From contig OU452200.1 in NCBI GenBank assembly GCA_911728435.2, positions 40,315,715 through 40,379,714 on the forward strand: DNA of 64,000 nucleotides, given 5' to 3'. Under the pieces are notes generated by a model. That model was not told the DNA's origin and did no database searches. It saw only the letters and a list, made by a program, of their open reading frames with translations. Made by a program: the position numbers and the translations under genes. This DNA is from Apoderus coryli. Its lineage: Eukaryota > Arthropoda > Insecta > Coleoptera > Attelabidae. Positions within the stretch are counted from its first letter, which is position 1. Each line of letters starts with the position of its first letter. Positions 1 through 10,931 of the stretch are shown piece after piece.

Positions 1-496
1 GGCTTTATTTAAGAATTGCTTGTTACATAAAGCAACAAGACTTTAAGTTATGTTGGAAATTTATTTCACACTACCATGCTTCCACCAGAGAAAAAAAAAA
101 TAAATTTCCAACATAACTTAAAGTCTTGTTGCTTTATGTAACAAGCAATTCTTAAATAAAGCCTCCCTGCTAGGGGATTCGGGCGCATCTAGTGTTGGCA
201 ATAGGATATAATGGAGTTGTTACTTCTTATCCGGCCATCGTTAGTGAACTGTGTTTCACCCGGCATATTGCCTGTTCACGCTAGGTGTCGCCACAAACAT
301 CTCTCTCTCAATCAATACTCGTGCTAGTATAAGCTCTTTGTAAATGTTGGAAATTTAGGTCACACTGCCTGCCGATCACCACTGATGAGTCGTGGATCGA
401 CGAAACGGCCGTCTGGTGGAAGCATGGTAGTGTGAAATAAATTTCCAACATAACTTAAAGTCTTGTTGCTTTATGTAACAAGCAATTCTTAAACAT
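1..496. repeat. Hammerhead-bearing tandem/inverted repeat (retrozyme- or Penelope-LTR-like)
   Basis: The same sequence occurs three times: inverted at 1-87, direct at 102-165 and direct at 414-493. The two direct copies are about 336 bp apart, so 102-437 looks like one full unit running into the next. A type I hammerhead ribozyme sits at the junction (344-452). The inverted copy starts at base 87, the exact counterpart of the ribozyme cleavage point, and is separated from the first direct copy by an A-rich spacer (91-100). Tandem ~300-bp units with type I hammerheads, 5' truncation and inverted pieces are known for Penelope-like elements and their non-autonomous retrozymes. No reverse transcriptase or GIY-YIG endonuclease is seen here, so I call it a non-autonomous copy. 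The family assignment is inference; the repeat structure is direct observation. Confidence 0.75.
344..452 (+). ncRNA. Type I hammerhead ribozyme
   Basis: The core is complete: CTGATGA at 382-388, stem II GTCG/CGAC (389-392 with 398-401, loop TGGAT), GAAA at 402-405, and the cleavage triplet GTC at 411-413, so cleavage falls between 413 and 414. Stem III is the self-complementary ACGGCCGT (405-412), which leaves almost no loop; such minimal stem III forms are typical of hammerheads that act best as dimers. Stem I pairs 376-381 with 414-419 and, beyond an internal loop, extends through 344-369 pairing with 427-452, including a 14-bp run (ATGTTGGAAATTTA with its complement). All invariant core bases are present. 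Self-cleavage is inferred from structure. Confidence 0.87.
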
Positions 497-851
497 TATT
501 ATTTACCTGACATAAACACTTAGTTTTTGACTGGTAATTAAATTAAATGTTAGTTACGCTGAAAATAAGATAGTAATGGTAAATATTTTTGCAATTAGGT
601 AGAGATCGACTGGGGTTAAAATCTAATATAAACAAACATACAAAGTAGGTAGCTCTATCTCGTTTTATTCTAATAAAAAAAAATGCGTAAAGACTTTTTT
701 TTTTGATAGTTAATTAAAAGCAAATTAAAACACATTAAGGTAAACTTTCTTAACATGAAATTGATGTATGCAAATTTTACACTATAACTAATTCATAAAT
801 TAATGGTCGATGAATTAACACTTGTTTTTGTTTGTGTGTTTGTTTTTGCAG

Positions 852-1220
852 CTGAGGAACTTGTAGCTCAGTCCCCAACTAAACCAAAAGACACCACACC
901 ACCACTTTCCTCACCAAATCACGATTCTCCATTGAATAATGACATTAAACGACCCAATTCCTTAAACACTACGCCCACCAAAAGCACTACTCCTCCAAGT
1001 GAGGAACCGCCCGCCACTCCTACATCGCCTCCTCCTACTAGTAAAGAGCTGAATGGCACTAGTACACCCGATGGCAAAAAATCCCCATCTCCTGTTGCTA
1101 ATAGTGATGCCCAAGCGATGACTAACAATAAAACAAATAATGTGGCAGCGGCTGCGGAAGCGATAACAGCGACTGTAGAGAATAATAAGAGAGTGGAGGA
1201 GTTGTATGATATTCCTGTAG
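852..1220 (+). CDS. Amph: Amphiphysin exon: disordered Pro/Ser/Thr-rich linker
   Basis: Acceptor TTTTTGCAG precedes base 852 and donor GTGAGT follows base 1220. The exon enters in phase 2 (two bases of a codon) and leaves with one base. It encodes about 122 residues rich in P, S, T and N, including [21 protein letters not shown] and an alanine run, and ends with VEELYDIPV just before the SH3 exon. Linkers of this kind are the variable, often alternatively spliced part of amphiphysins. The open frame continues past the donor to 1261 but that part is intronic. Confidence 0.85.
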
Positions 1221-4200
1221 GTGAGTACATGCTTTTTGTGTATAATTTTTTCATTTATTAAACAGGGTTAAAAGGTCAGTTGCAAGTATTATTTTTTTAA
1301 TTTGGAATGTGTCAAAAAGGATTTACTTTATTCTGAAATTATAAATAAAAATGTAAAAATAATAATTCCTAACCTCACCCAACTACCGCAAAAAATATAA
1401 ATATAAAATGGCAAGAGTAGGGATCGAACCCACAACCTTCCGATTACAAAGCCCACACGCTACCCGCTAGAATACACTCGATACACATCTGCTATGCGAA
1501 TTACCACGAGCACATCGGCTCAACGTAGCGCTACTTCTATAGGAATCGGAAAATGGCCACCAAAATACCCTCATAACTCTATGGGACAAGACCGACTGCC
1601 AACAGAAAATACAAGAAGCAAGGAAATCTACTTTAATCGAATAATTGACGAATGCTGTATGACGGCGTGGTATGTAGACTCTGAGATGGCTGTCAGTCCG
1701 TTACGGATATACGCTCTATAACGACTGAATTCCTAAAAACGAAGCAAAGAATGGACGTATCTCTATGCCCTCTGATAAGTTGCGCATGCGCAGAGAACTG
1801 TTCATATATAAATTTCTTTTGAAACACCTTGTATAAAACTATATATCCTAACAGAAAATTCATGGCGTAGGAGGACAGCTAATCAATCCTTGCCCAGGGA
1901 CTCCAGATTTATTGTTGTTAGAGTACAGTAATTAGCTATATATTCTTTAACATTTGGTCACCATGTATTCAAGGTATTTAACATACATAACATTTTTTTT
2001 TTTCAGGTGCCACCACTGATAACCTACCGCCTGGTGTACTTTATAGGGTGAAAGCAACTTACAAATACACTAGAGAGGACGTTGATGAACTGTCATTTGA
2101 AGTTGGTGAAATCATTTCAGTAATAGAGTATGATGATCCAGAAGAGCAGGTATGTTTTGTGGAATATAACTTGATAATCAATAAGTCATATTTTGTCTTT
2201 CTCCGCAATATTTCATTTGACATTTACATCAAATATGGCTGGTACTATTGTTATTTTGTCTGGAATATGATTTACGGTTTTCATAGTTCCTGTTTCAATC
2301 CAGAAAGAGGATTGACTCTGTGGAATTTCAATTAATGTTTTTTTATGAAAATCCATGTATTTTAAGATTCTTCCGTTAACCAACTTGAACGTCCTCACCG
2401 TTTCCTCTAGGCGTTATTATTATCGCTGCAGGAATAAGGGCTCTGTGTTCGCCTTCTTACTACACTAGTCTCAGGAACCCAAAAGCACTATCTAGAACAA
2501 GACAACTCTTCCGATCATTCTTTGATGCAGCAATGACATTTGCTTCAGCAGGAATTTAATTGCATTTTTTGGGTCATATTTAACGACTCGTCAGCAGTTC
2601 GTTGAATATATTGGCTATCGGTGTGATTGCTTCAATGTGCCGAGTGGAGTCCCACAGGGTTGTACCTTAGCACCTTTACTGTTTGCTATCTTTGTGAACA
2701 GTATTGGTGATAATTTCTCAAGCCAGCACTTGCTTTTTGCGGATGATTTAAAGTTGTACAGTGTTGTACGGTGTGCCGATGATTGTGATCGTTTGCAAAG
2801 AGACCTACATATGCTGTCTGTATGGTGTGACCTAAACAAGCTTCCCTTAAATGCTAATAAATGTAAATTTATAACGTTTACAAAACGTCTTACACCTGTG
2901 ATGCACAACTACATAATGGAATCGCGTTGGAGAGATGTAATGTCAGGACCTCGGTATTTATGTTGACAGTGAATTGACTTTTAATGATCATGTCTCACGT
3001 GTTTCGGCGGCTGCACTCAGGATGCTGGGATTCATTTTCCGAAAAACAAAGACAACAACAAATTTTAATAATATAGACTGCCTTAAAACGGTATTTTGCT
3101 TATGTACGGTCCAAACGAAAGGGCAGCTGTTTGGCACCATTAATATTTTCAATTTTCATTAATGACATATCCCAGGAACTTACAAGCAACCATTTGATGT
3201 TTGCAGACGATCTGAAGTTGTATCGTGTTATTCGAGACACTTCGGATTGCGTATTGTTGCAGCGCGACTTATCTATGCTTGAAGATTGGTGTAACTATAA
3301 TAAATTGCCTTTAAATATTAATAAATGTAAGTGTGTCATATTTTCGAAATCGCAAACTGTTTTTGAATATCGCTATCAGCTGAGTGACACTGCGCTTGAG
3401 TCTTGTGATGTTGTCAGGGATCTTGGAGTTTACGTCGACACTGAATTGTCATTTAATTATCATATTCAAAGTATTACCCGAGATGCACTACGCATGCTTG
3501 GCTTTTTGTTTCGTGTTACCAAAGATTTTAGTGATATTGAATGTGTAACCAATTTGTATTGTGCTCTGGTAAGATCTAAGCTTGAGTACGCATCTATAAT
3601 ATGGTCTCCCATTTACCAATCTCATGCAGGACACATTGAATACATACAGCGCAAATTCCTTAAATATTTAGCGTTTAAAATTGACGGTAGATTCCCATGT
3701 AGAGGGTTCGATCATAGAGCACTGCTCGATCGCTTTTAAATGGTTTCGCTAGCTGCTCGCAGAGTGTATGCCAGACAACTCTTTCTGTTTAAGATTATAA
3801 ATAGCTTGGTGGACTGTTCAAATCTACTCCGATCGTTAAATTTTAACATACCGCGCCCCTCTGCGAGGAGTAGCAGACTATTTCACGTTCCTGTTTTTCG
3901 TACTAATTATGAATCCAAAGCACCACTACTTCGAGCATGCCAAACATGTAACATAGAAGGATTTAGTCAAGAAATTAACTATTTCAATGAGCCTGTAAGA
4001 TCTTTCTGCGCTCAATTGTCTCGGTTCCTGCAAAATCTGGCCATCTGATGTGTGTGCGTATTTTGTTTTGTAGGATTATTTGTTTATTATTATAGTAGCT
4101 TATTTATTTATTATTAAATTGGAATATGCCTCAACTGTTTGGTCACCTATGTATCATGTCCATATGCGGAGGCTTGAGAACATCCAACGCAAATTCTTAA

Positions 4201-4794
4201 AATATCTCTCATTTAAGCTTGATGGATGTTTTTCATCTCGCGGCTGTAGTGACGGCGCATTTATGTTTCTCAAATATTTATCTTCAAATTAATAAACCGT
4301 TTGCTGGATTGTCCTCAGCTGCTTCATCAGATTGGGTTTCGTGTTCCCGCTTACACGCAAGAGTTTCTAATATATTTTGGGTGCCTCAAGTTCACACAAA
4401 CTATGAAACTAGGGCGCCCCTTTTTCGGGCTTGCAACTACTGCAATCGTCTGAGTATTCATGAGAATATTAATTACTTTAATGCATCACGCAATTCATTT
4501 AGGCGTGACCTGCGCGGGTACTTACAAGCTAATGAAATTGATATTATTTAGGTAGCCATTTTATACCTTTGTTACTTTTGTTATTAGACTTATTTTCAAT
4601 TACTTATGCCATTGTATCATAATATATATTTTTGTTTTTGTCTTGTAATTGGGTAGTTATACCTGTTAGACAATAGAGAGATTATTATTATAATCTATAA
4701 TCTGTTTTAATTTTAGGAGGAAGGATGGCTCATGGGCTTCAAAGAAAACGGGGAAAAGGGTATGTTCCCAGCAAACTTCACGCGACCACTGTAA
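852..4794 (+). CDS. Amph: Amphiphysin / BIN1 family protein, C-terminal part (3 coding exons; 5' end outside window)
   Basis: BAR-domain plus SH3 protein that shapes and binds curved membranes; insects have one amphiphysin, used in photoreceptor membranes and muscle T-tubules rather than mainly in endocytosis. Only the C-terminal part lies here: a low-complexity Pro/Ser/Thr/Asn-rich linker exon (852-1220) and two exons for the SH3 domain (2007-2149, 4717-4794). The SH3 shows the ALYDY-like start [11 protein letters not shown], the acidic RT loop [22 protein letters not shown] split across two phrases (DELSFEVGE, then EYDDPEEQ), the conserved Trp in EEGWLMG and the closing GMFPANF. It ends with TAA at 4792-4794. 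Splice phases join without a shift. The 2.57-kb last intron is full of LINE fragments. The BAR domain must lie upstream of base 1. Confidence 0.93.
1375..1481 (-). mobile_element. tRNA-derived SINE head or tRNA relic
   Basis: On the minus strand, 1481 to 1383 reads like a tRNA body: an A-box-like TAGCGGGTAGCGTGTGG, a B box GGTTCGATCCC (starting near 1421), then CTACTCTTGCC. The anticodon stem does not pair properly and no 3' processing context is seen, so it is unlikely to be a working tRNA. It lies in an amphiphysin intron. A pol III promoter-bearing SINE is the best explanation. Confidence 0.5.
2007..2149 (+). CDS. Amph: Amphiphysin exon: first two thirds of SH3
   Basis: Preceded by a long pyrimidine tract and CAG, followed by GTATGT. 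The translation starts [19 protein letters not shown] and ends EYDDPEEQ. This covers the N-terminal lead-in, the first beta strand and the RT loop with its acidic cluster, which in this family contacts basic residues of proline-rich ligands. Confidence 0.9.
2600..3120 (+). pseudogene. LINE reverse transcriptase fragment A (jockey/CR1-like)
   Basis: Contains the RT motif phrases [17 protein letters not shown] and [10 protein letters not shown], then a thumb-region stretch with ALRMLGFIF. Frames shift near 2965. Truncated at both ends: it starts in the middle of the RT domain and breaks off near 3115 where fragment B begins. It lies in the last amphiphysin intron, in gene-sense orientation. Confidence 0.75.
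3120..4080 (+). pseudogene. LINE reverse transcriptase fragment B (same family)
   Basis: Begins at the corresponding RT position as fragment A ([12 protein letters not shown], then [10 protein letters not shown]) and runs to the C-terminal end of the ORF ([28 protein letters not shown], then [16 protein letters not shown] text). One in-frame stop (TAA at 3737-3739) separates two otherwise continuous frames. It resembles the antisense copy in the ABCF1 intron (50978-53640). Confidence 0.75.
4090..4695 (+). pseudogene. LINE fragment C with 3' end (same family)
   Basis: Starts at [12 protein letters not shown], continues through [17 protein letters not shown], is frameshifted near 4250, and runs to the end of the ORF at about 4551. 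The 3' UTR (TTGTCTTGTAATTGGG, then ATTATTATTATAAT) matches the reverse complement of the 3' end of the 51-kb copy, so this is a genuine LINE 3' terminus. It ends about 20 bp before the acceptor of the last amphiphysin exon. Confidence 0.72.
4717..4794 (+). CDS. Amph: Amphiphysin last coding exon: end of SH3 and stop
   Basis: Acceptor TTTTAG then 25 codons beginning [15 protein letters not shown] and ending PANFTRPL, then TAA. It supplies the ligand-binding Trp, Pro and Phe of the SH3 pocket. The domain ends three residues before the C-terminus, as in other amphiphysins. AATAAA hexamers downstream at 7118 and 8546 are possible poly(A) signals, but the intervening transposon relics make me unable to choose one. 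Confidence 0.92.
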   Translation, partial: EEGWLMGFKENGEKGMFPANFTRPL

Positions 4795-5980
4795 AAAAAA
4801 CATTTACGCCATTTATTGTGTTTTTTTAATAATAATCGGAGATTAAGAAAAGATGATATTTGTAAGTACTACTTAAAAAAGAAATTTGAAAAGATTGTTT
4901 GTTGAAGAACAAAGTGCCTTAATTATAAATTATTAATGTTGTATTTTTATAGTTTTTCTTTTTTTTTGTTGTTCATTTTAACATCGAATGATTAATTAAT
5001 GTTTAATTTATTATTATTTTAGTTTATCTGTTATCTCAATGAGAATTTTAGAATTATTATTATAAATACTTATTATTATTGTAGTTTAATACTCACTTCT
5101 AACATTTATAACTTTTTATATATGCTAGTAGGTAAATTTGGTCCGGTATTGTACTATTTTACATTTGTTATAATCTCATAAACATTATTTGGACCAATCT
5201 ACTGCATTTTCTATGTCTTTACATATAACTATTAGAATCTTTTTATATATTGCTCGAAGGTCCAGAAATAATTATTTTACAAAATACATACATACATACA
5301 TATTTTTTTTTCAAATTTTATCTTAGTGTAAGAAGTATAGAATTATTTTTTAAGATTTTAATATTCATATTTCATTCAATGTTCAGTTTTGACAAAACTG
5401 TCGAATTAGATGTACCTTTTGAGTTGCACCTTTGAGGATTATGACAACTTATAATGGGAGTTGCAACCTGTAGTGTTTAGGATGCAATGAACAACTTCTT
5501 TTGATAATCTCATATCACAAATACGTATTTGAACCTATTGGAATTATTTTCACCTTTATTATGTACATTCTACAAATAAGCCTTGAACAATAATTGAGTA
5601 TAGTTTTTAATTTGATCTGAACCAATAATACTATTTAAAAACACGAGACTGACTTGTAATAAGATTTCTGAAAATACAAGATTGGAAATGACTGACGTTT
5701 CTTGTCTAGTAGAAACTTTATGACGAAGTTTTGTCACTGTAGTAAGGTTTGTGCTAGTTATTTCTGGACCGTTTCAATAATCACGAATATAGTTTAATTT
5801 GGGAATGAAAAAAATTAGGTAAAACAGACAAAACTTACGCTGAATTTGGAAAATTTATTATGACTGATGATGAGAGTCAAGTACTCTCGAAACAAGTCTC
5901 TTGCTAATATCGACTAATTTGTTTTAGTTAAAAATCTATCCATGATTTTTAACTTGCTCTGAATATTGAAAACGTGATTT
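4795..5980. other. Amphiphysin 3' UTR / intergenic, no gene seen
   Basis: AT-rich sequence after the amphiphysin stop. No convincing reading frame. It contains one hammerhead-like core (5858-5905, listed separately). Part of it is probably 3' UTR. Confidence 0.5.
5858..5905 (+). ncRNA. Hammerhead-like motif (relic)
   Basis: CTGATGA (5864-5870), one extra T, a 6-bp hairpin GAGAGT/ACTCTC with loop CAAGT, then GAAAC and a GTC triplet at 5896-5898. The extra base before stem II and the weak stem I argue for a decayed or non-functional form. A second locus at 31997-32041 shares the same layout. Confidence 0.35.
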
Positions 5981-5984
5981 ATGA

Positions 5985-6600
5985 AAGGTTTTTTATTATT
6001 TGCCAAGGTCATTTAACCTCTTCTTGCTTTACAGTAGTTCTTAAAATCTTTTATGACATCTTGAAATAATTGAGGCTGTCTTTAACAAGTGACACGAATA
6101 ATTTCATCCGTGAGTTCAGGAATCGATTGTGTAGACCTGGTTTTCATATAACTCCAAAGAAAATCGCCCAATGGTGTAAGATCGCATGATCGTGGTGGCA
6201 AGTTAATAATGCAGAAAATGTTTTTTGCAGTAATTCTCCCAGTAAGTGTATCAATAAAGCAATTATTTCATTAGAATAAGTACAACACTCTCTTGATTGA
6301 ATGACCAGCCACATTTTCAAAGAAATATGGTCCGATTACACCACCTGACTATTATGCACACCAGACCGTGAGTCATTGATGATCTATAATAGAATTTTCA
6401 TGAAACATTTGTGAATTTTCCTCACCCCAAATATGGCAGTTTGGTTTATTAACAAAACCCCCAATTTGAACATATACTTGATCCGAAGGTACGTTTTGTA
6501 AGGCTTTAGTTCCTGTCTTATTTCAACCTTATGTGCCTTTAAAGCTAAATTTTTATGATCATCATATAATCCATAAAAATCACGTAGATTTCACAGAATA
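5985..6600 (-). pseudogene. Tc-like DDE transposase relic
   Basis: Reading the minus strand from about 6500, phrases of the insect Tc-like transposase family appear: GGFVNKPNCHIWGEEN, then GGVIGPYFFENVAG, then NLPPRSCDLTPLGDFLWSYMK. The last contains the DLTPLDFFLWG-type block that carries the third catalytic acid. Stops and shifts break it throughout. Related relics lie at 37440-37960 and 58490-58620. Confidence 0.65.
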
Positions 6601-6699
6601 CATTTTATTAACATCACACTAAAATGTCCAAATACGCAGATGACTTCAATGCGCCATTAGTTTAAAAAAACGCTCAATTTGAAATATCCTTTAGTTTAT

Positions 6700-8940
6700 T
6701 AAATGAATAAAGCCGCCTAAATTCGCCTGTATTCGTGACATTAGCTTTTTAAATAGCATGGGACCACCCTGATTCAATAACTACTAACTTTAGAGAAAAA
6801 AAAATCAACAGCAGTGATATTGAATTTGAATATCTGATCGTCTCGCGGTTAATGGAGTTTCACAGACCATGGAGTCTGATTCAAACCATATATATCTGCT
6901 TATTAATGAACTAAACTAAAACCGCGCCTCGATATTTAAAAAAGTGTTTTGGTGAAGTGGTAAAACGAGTTTTTCAGTATTACTTTACGCCAAGGTTATA
7001 CATATCAGCTGTTTAGATTTTTTTTTCTGAAATCAGTAGTGTTTATAATCGTTGTTGGGCTTTGATATGTTTGCATATAATACAATCTTATGTCTACCAT
7101 AGTTTATACTTATTACAAATAAAAGTGAGATATCTATTTATCGCATTTGTTATTAATTTTTGGAGCACCATGAACATTTTTTATATTTCGCCTAGTCTTT
7201 ATACAAATCAAATTGCTCAAATTGGAGAGGAATATAAATTGTAACATTGATAATAATAATAACGGATTGGTACAACAAACTAAATAATAGTGTCTAGTCA
7301 AATCTTGCAAATAATTAAATATTATGTTTGAAAGAATGGCTTAATATTATTCAAACGTTAATTATATTTAGTTCGACATGTTGTGTCCAGTTGACCCGGA
7401 CTGGATGTCCAGTTTGTGATAATTCACGCACTGGACTGGCTCCATTTCACGGACATCGAGTTCAGGTAATGGACAATTGCTATGTACTCGACAGACATAA
7501 ATACTAAATATTTTTAAATAAAATGTTTTCTATCTATTGATAATAAGTTTTAAATTTTCTGCAAGTGATTTGTATGGTAAAATGGCTAACTAACTACGTT
7601 GATGTTCTCAGTAAATCGAAGATGGTGGCACAGCTTTTATTACATTTTCATGGTTCCAGAAAAGTACTGAAAATTCTCGAGCTTTATGTTATGACGTCTA
7701 CTAGAAATAGTAGGTATGTCTGAAAGTCTAATTTGGTCTGAATTCATTTTCATTATTATCGTAAATTCTATTTAATATTGTGGTAGCCAAAGACGCCTTT
7801 TCAATTTTTTTACAAACTTTTTACATGGTCAGATATTCGAATCATTTGCAGAATTTATTTATCAGTTTAGAAATTTGTTTATATTGACAAATGTTCATGC
7901 TAAAAGTGCCTTTTTCGGTTTAGATTAGATAGAATAAATTTAAACAAAAATATAAGATATAAATGATTGATATATTTGCTTCCTAATATTACTATTTACA
8001 AATATTTAAAAATATATTTACGAGCGTTTGTACACCTAGGATGTATAATAAAACCTAATTAGTTCAATTATTTCTCACTTTGATACTTTGCAAAAATTGC
8101 TAATTAATAAATTTGACAATAATACATTTTACCAAATCTCACTAACTCGAAGAGTTAAAACACTTTTACCATCAGTTTCAATAGTAGCAAATTCGAATAA
8201 TTATTAAATATTTGATGGCATACTAGAAAATTATCTCAGACTCGACTCCGTCCTGCTTTCCTTTATTCAAAGAATTCTCATCCAGTAATTTTGATTCATC
8301 CTTGGTCTACACTCGTTTTAAAAATTACGTAAAGATGTGTTCAAAGAAACGACTAGCTATGTGTTTCTCACCATCCTATTTTTGTATTATTAAACCAGGC
8401 GAAGGAATGTTATTATTTTTATTAGAGTTTATTGTTGTGCTATAGATTATATTATGACGTTTATTTTACCTAATTATTATTATGTTGTAATATTTTATTA
8501 ACTTATGATTATACTATTTCGTCGAGTGTATGTTTGACTATGTTTAATAAAAACGATAATGTATTTGTGACTTGTTTGTGTTTGATTGTATGAGTGGTAA
8601 GTTTCAGGAGTCCCATATGGAATGGCGCTATGAACTACAATTGAATAGGTATTATAAAATGATTGTCCAGTGTCCAAATACAGTCTTGGACCATAATATG
8701 CACCTCGATGTTTATATATTATAGGATATTCTTTGTCGTGACTGTTCTACGATAGGTATTATTTTCGTATCAAAACTGTATAGTTTGCGCAAAATTTATA
8801 CCCTTTCGTTATCCGCTGGATTTGTTGCTAACAATAAGTCAATATCGCTGTTACGTTCCGAGGGATACACCCCTTGAAATACATCAAAAACAGCTTGCAA
8901 CCACAATGACAGTGCATTGGTTGGGGTCCTTGTCGCTCTA
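6700..8940. other. Intergenic, nothing recognised
   Basis: Very AT-rich, only short meaningless frames. AATAAA hexamers occur at 7118-7123 and 8546-8551 on the plus strand, possible distal poly(A) sites for amphiphysin. Confidence 0.45.
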
Positions 8941-8943
8941 GAG

Positions 8944-10931
8944 CAGGGGTTCCCAAACTTATTTTGTCTACTGCCAACTTGAGAATAAATTATTTTTTAG
9001 CGCCCCCCGTTTTTCACCTACTTAAAAACCACTATAACTTCAAATTAAATTAACTAATTATTGTGAGCTATATTAGCGGAGATTAAACATTCATTCTAAA
9101 CCAGACTTTTACTACAACCCACAAGAGTTAACAAGTTCAAAATGTCCTGGTATCGTTCGGTGAAGTCAATGTGCAGGTTTTCCAAATGTTGGCAGTAGGC
9201 AAACAAGCGAAAGCAGCAACGACATTTTTTTTGTTTTAATTAAATTTAATTAATCGCCTTGCAGTTGGAGATTCATGTCGTTGAACAATTTATACAGGTC
9301 TGTCATATCATTCTTTGATGTAATGAGCTTGTTGCGCAACTCTGTATCTTTAGTTTCCAAGAACTCGATCACAGAGTCAAACAGGTTGTAAAATCGAGTC
9401 AGCCAACGAACTTCAGTATGAAGCAACAAACGGTTGATATCTTCGTCATTAGTAACACAAAGCTGGAATTTTATTTTTTAAGTACGCTATGAAGCCTTTA
9501 TGACACCCTGTCATAGCCGGAGCGCCATCCGTAGCAACTGATACAATATTTTTCAAGGGAATCTCTTTCTCACAAAACTATTCCAATGTATTGAATATGG
9601 TTTGTATCTGAGTTTCTAGCAAACAAGTTTTTCACATATTTTCTCATCTTTAACAAACCTCACGTAAGACAGCAACAATACTTCATTAGTTGGTAAAGTG
9701 GACTCATCGAGCTGATTTGAGAATTGACTAGTCCTCAGATGATTGTACAATGATCCTTCAATGTTTTCCGCCATTTCATCAATTCGTCTTTGCACAGAAT
9801 TATTACTCAAAGGAATTTCTATATCTGCGGCCGGTTTATGAAGCACAGTAGTTATTACTTCCTTTATTGCTGACAAAATTAACTCTTCTCCCGATGGTTT
9901 GCCTTTTTGAGCAATTAACAAAGATATATTGTACGAAGCTCGAAGTCCGTCGTCATCTTGCTTATTAGCAGCCGCCGAAAATAGTTTTGCTACACTTAAC
10001 TGAGAATTATGCTTCTTCTCTAGGTCTTGAGAATATGCTACATTCTTGTCTTTCTTATCTGGATGCATTTTATTCAAATGATCTTGCAGTCTTGAATGCT
10101 TCATTGCTTCAATCGAAAATGTTTTTAGACATAGAAGGCACAAAGGCGACGATGGGTTAGTGGGATTTTCAAAGAATCCGAATTTAATATGTATATTCCG
10201 CACAGTATTGGCGTCTGTTCTTTTTTACTTCTGACAATGTTTTGTTTTAAGAAATACGTAAGTAAGTGTTAAACTTAAGTACTGCTTATCTATTACGCGC
10301 GAAACCGCAAATGACAATAAAATAAATATTACGTTGTTTATATAGGATTGCATAAGCAGCACGCACCAACAGGAATAAACATGCATAAACTCGTTTATCT
10401 CATTCGACGCTCAATCTTACTCAACAAGAAAGAACAAGTATTCTATGAACAAGCCGATTGATACAGGAATGTACAAATCGGCTTATTTAACAAAAACGTG
10501 TTATAACATAAATGCCCGCGGTCTATTATATACGAAAATTACCTATCTAAGAATACTAATAACTATTAAAATGCGAAAGTGTGTCTGTTGCCTTTTTATT
10601 TGTTTGTGTCTACTTTCATTTCGAAACGGAGCGACTGATTGACATGATTTGGCTTTTATTTATTGAATAAAACAGGACAGATATAATATGAACTACGCGG
10701 AGAGAAATATCGAACTGAGTTTAAGCAATCTCTTAATTAATATAAGTTGATGTTCACAAGTTGTAGTCGAGAGCTCTGTCGGTCTCTAAGTGTCCTCCTA
10801 GCTAGATAAAATTACAAATCGCCCTCCAAGCCTCTACACAACGCCCCCATTTTTTTTCTGCGTCTCTTACCGCCCCCTTTAGGCCTGCAGCACCCACAAG
10901 GGGGCGTTATCGCCCACTTTGGGAACCACTG
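8944..10931 (-). mobile_element. hAT transposon derivative (ZBED5-like transposase, defective)
   Basis: Ends are CAGGGGTTCCCAAACTT on the left and, reverse-complemented, CAGTGGTTCCCAAAGT on the right, the standard hAT terminal type. Both are bordered by CTCTAGAG (8936-8943 and 10933-10940, with one extra base on the right), consistent with an 8-bp hAT target duplication. GC-rich subterminal tracts (CGCCCCC and its complement) lie just inside both ends. The minus strand between them encodes a broken hAT transposase. The element is 1,988 bp, shorter than an autonomous copy with a full transposase would need. Confidence 0.8.
9616..10203 (-). pseudogene. hAT transposase N-terminal fragment (BED finger, ZBED5-like)
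   Basis: The 195-codon open frame starts MRNIHIKFGFFEN and holds a BED-type zinc finger: CLLCLKTFS followed by HSRLQDHLNKMH gives C-x2-C...H-x4-H spacing. It then runs into the conserved region SYNISLLIAQKGKP, typical of ZBED5-like domesticated and transposon proteins, and ends at a stop. Downstream on the same strand (9600 to about 9250), broken frames still show LLLHTEVRWLTRFYNLF, the conserved hAT block near the catalytic core. The C-terminal dimerisation region is missing, so no active transposase is expected. Confidence 0.75.

Noticed and set aside
1383..1481. Possible functional tRNA on the minus strand
   Set aside because: Has A and B box features, but the anticodon stem does not pair and the acceptor ends do not match; better as a SINE head.
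2048..2335. Long frame through the amphiphysin SH3 exon
   Set aside because: The part after 2149 is intron: a GTATGT donor and the matching next exon at 4717 show the true path.
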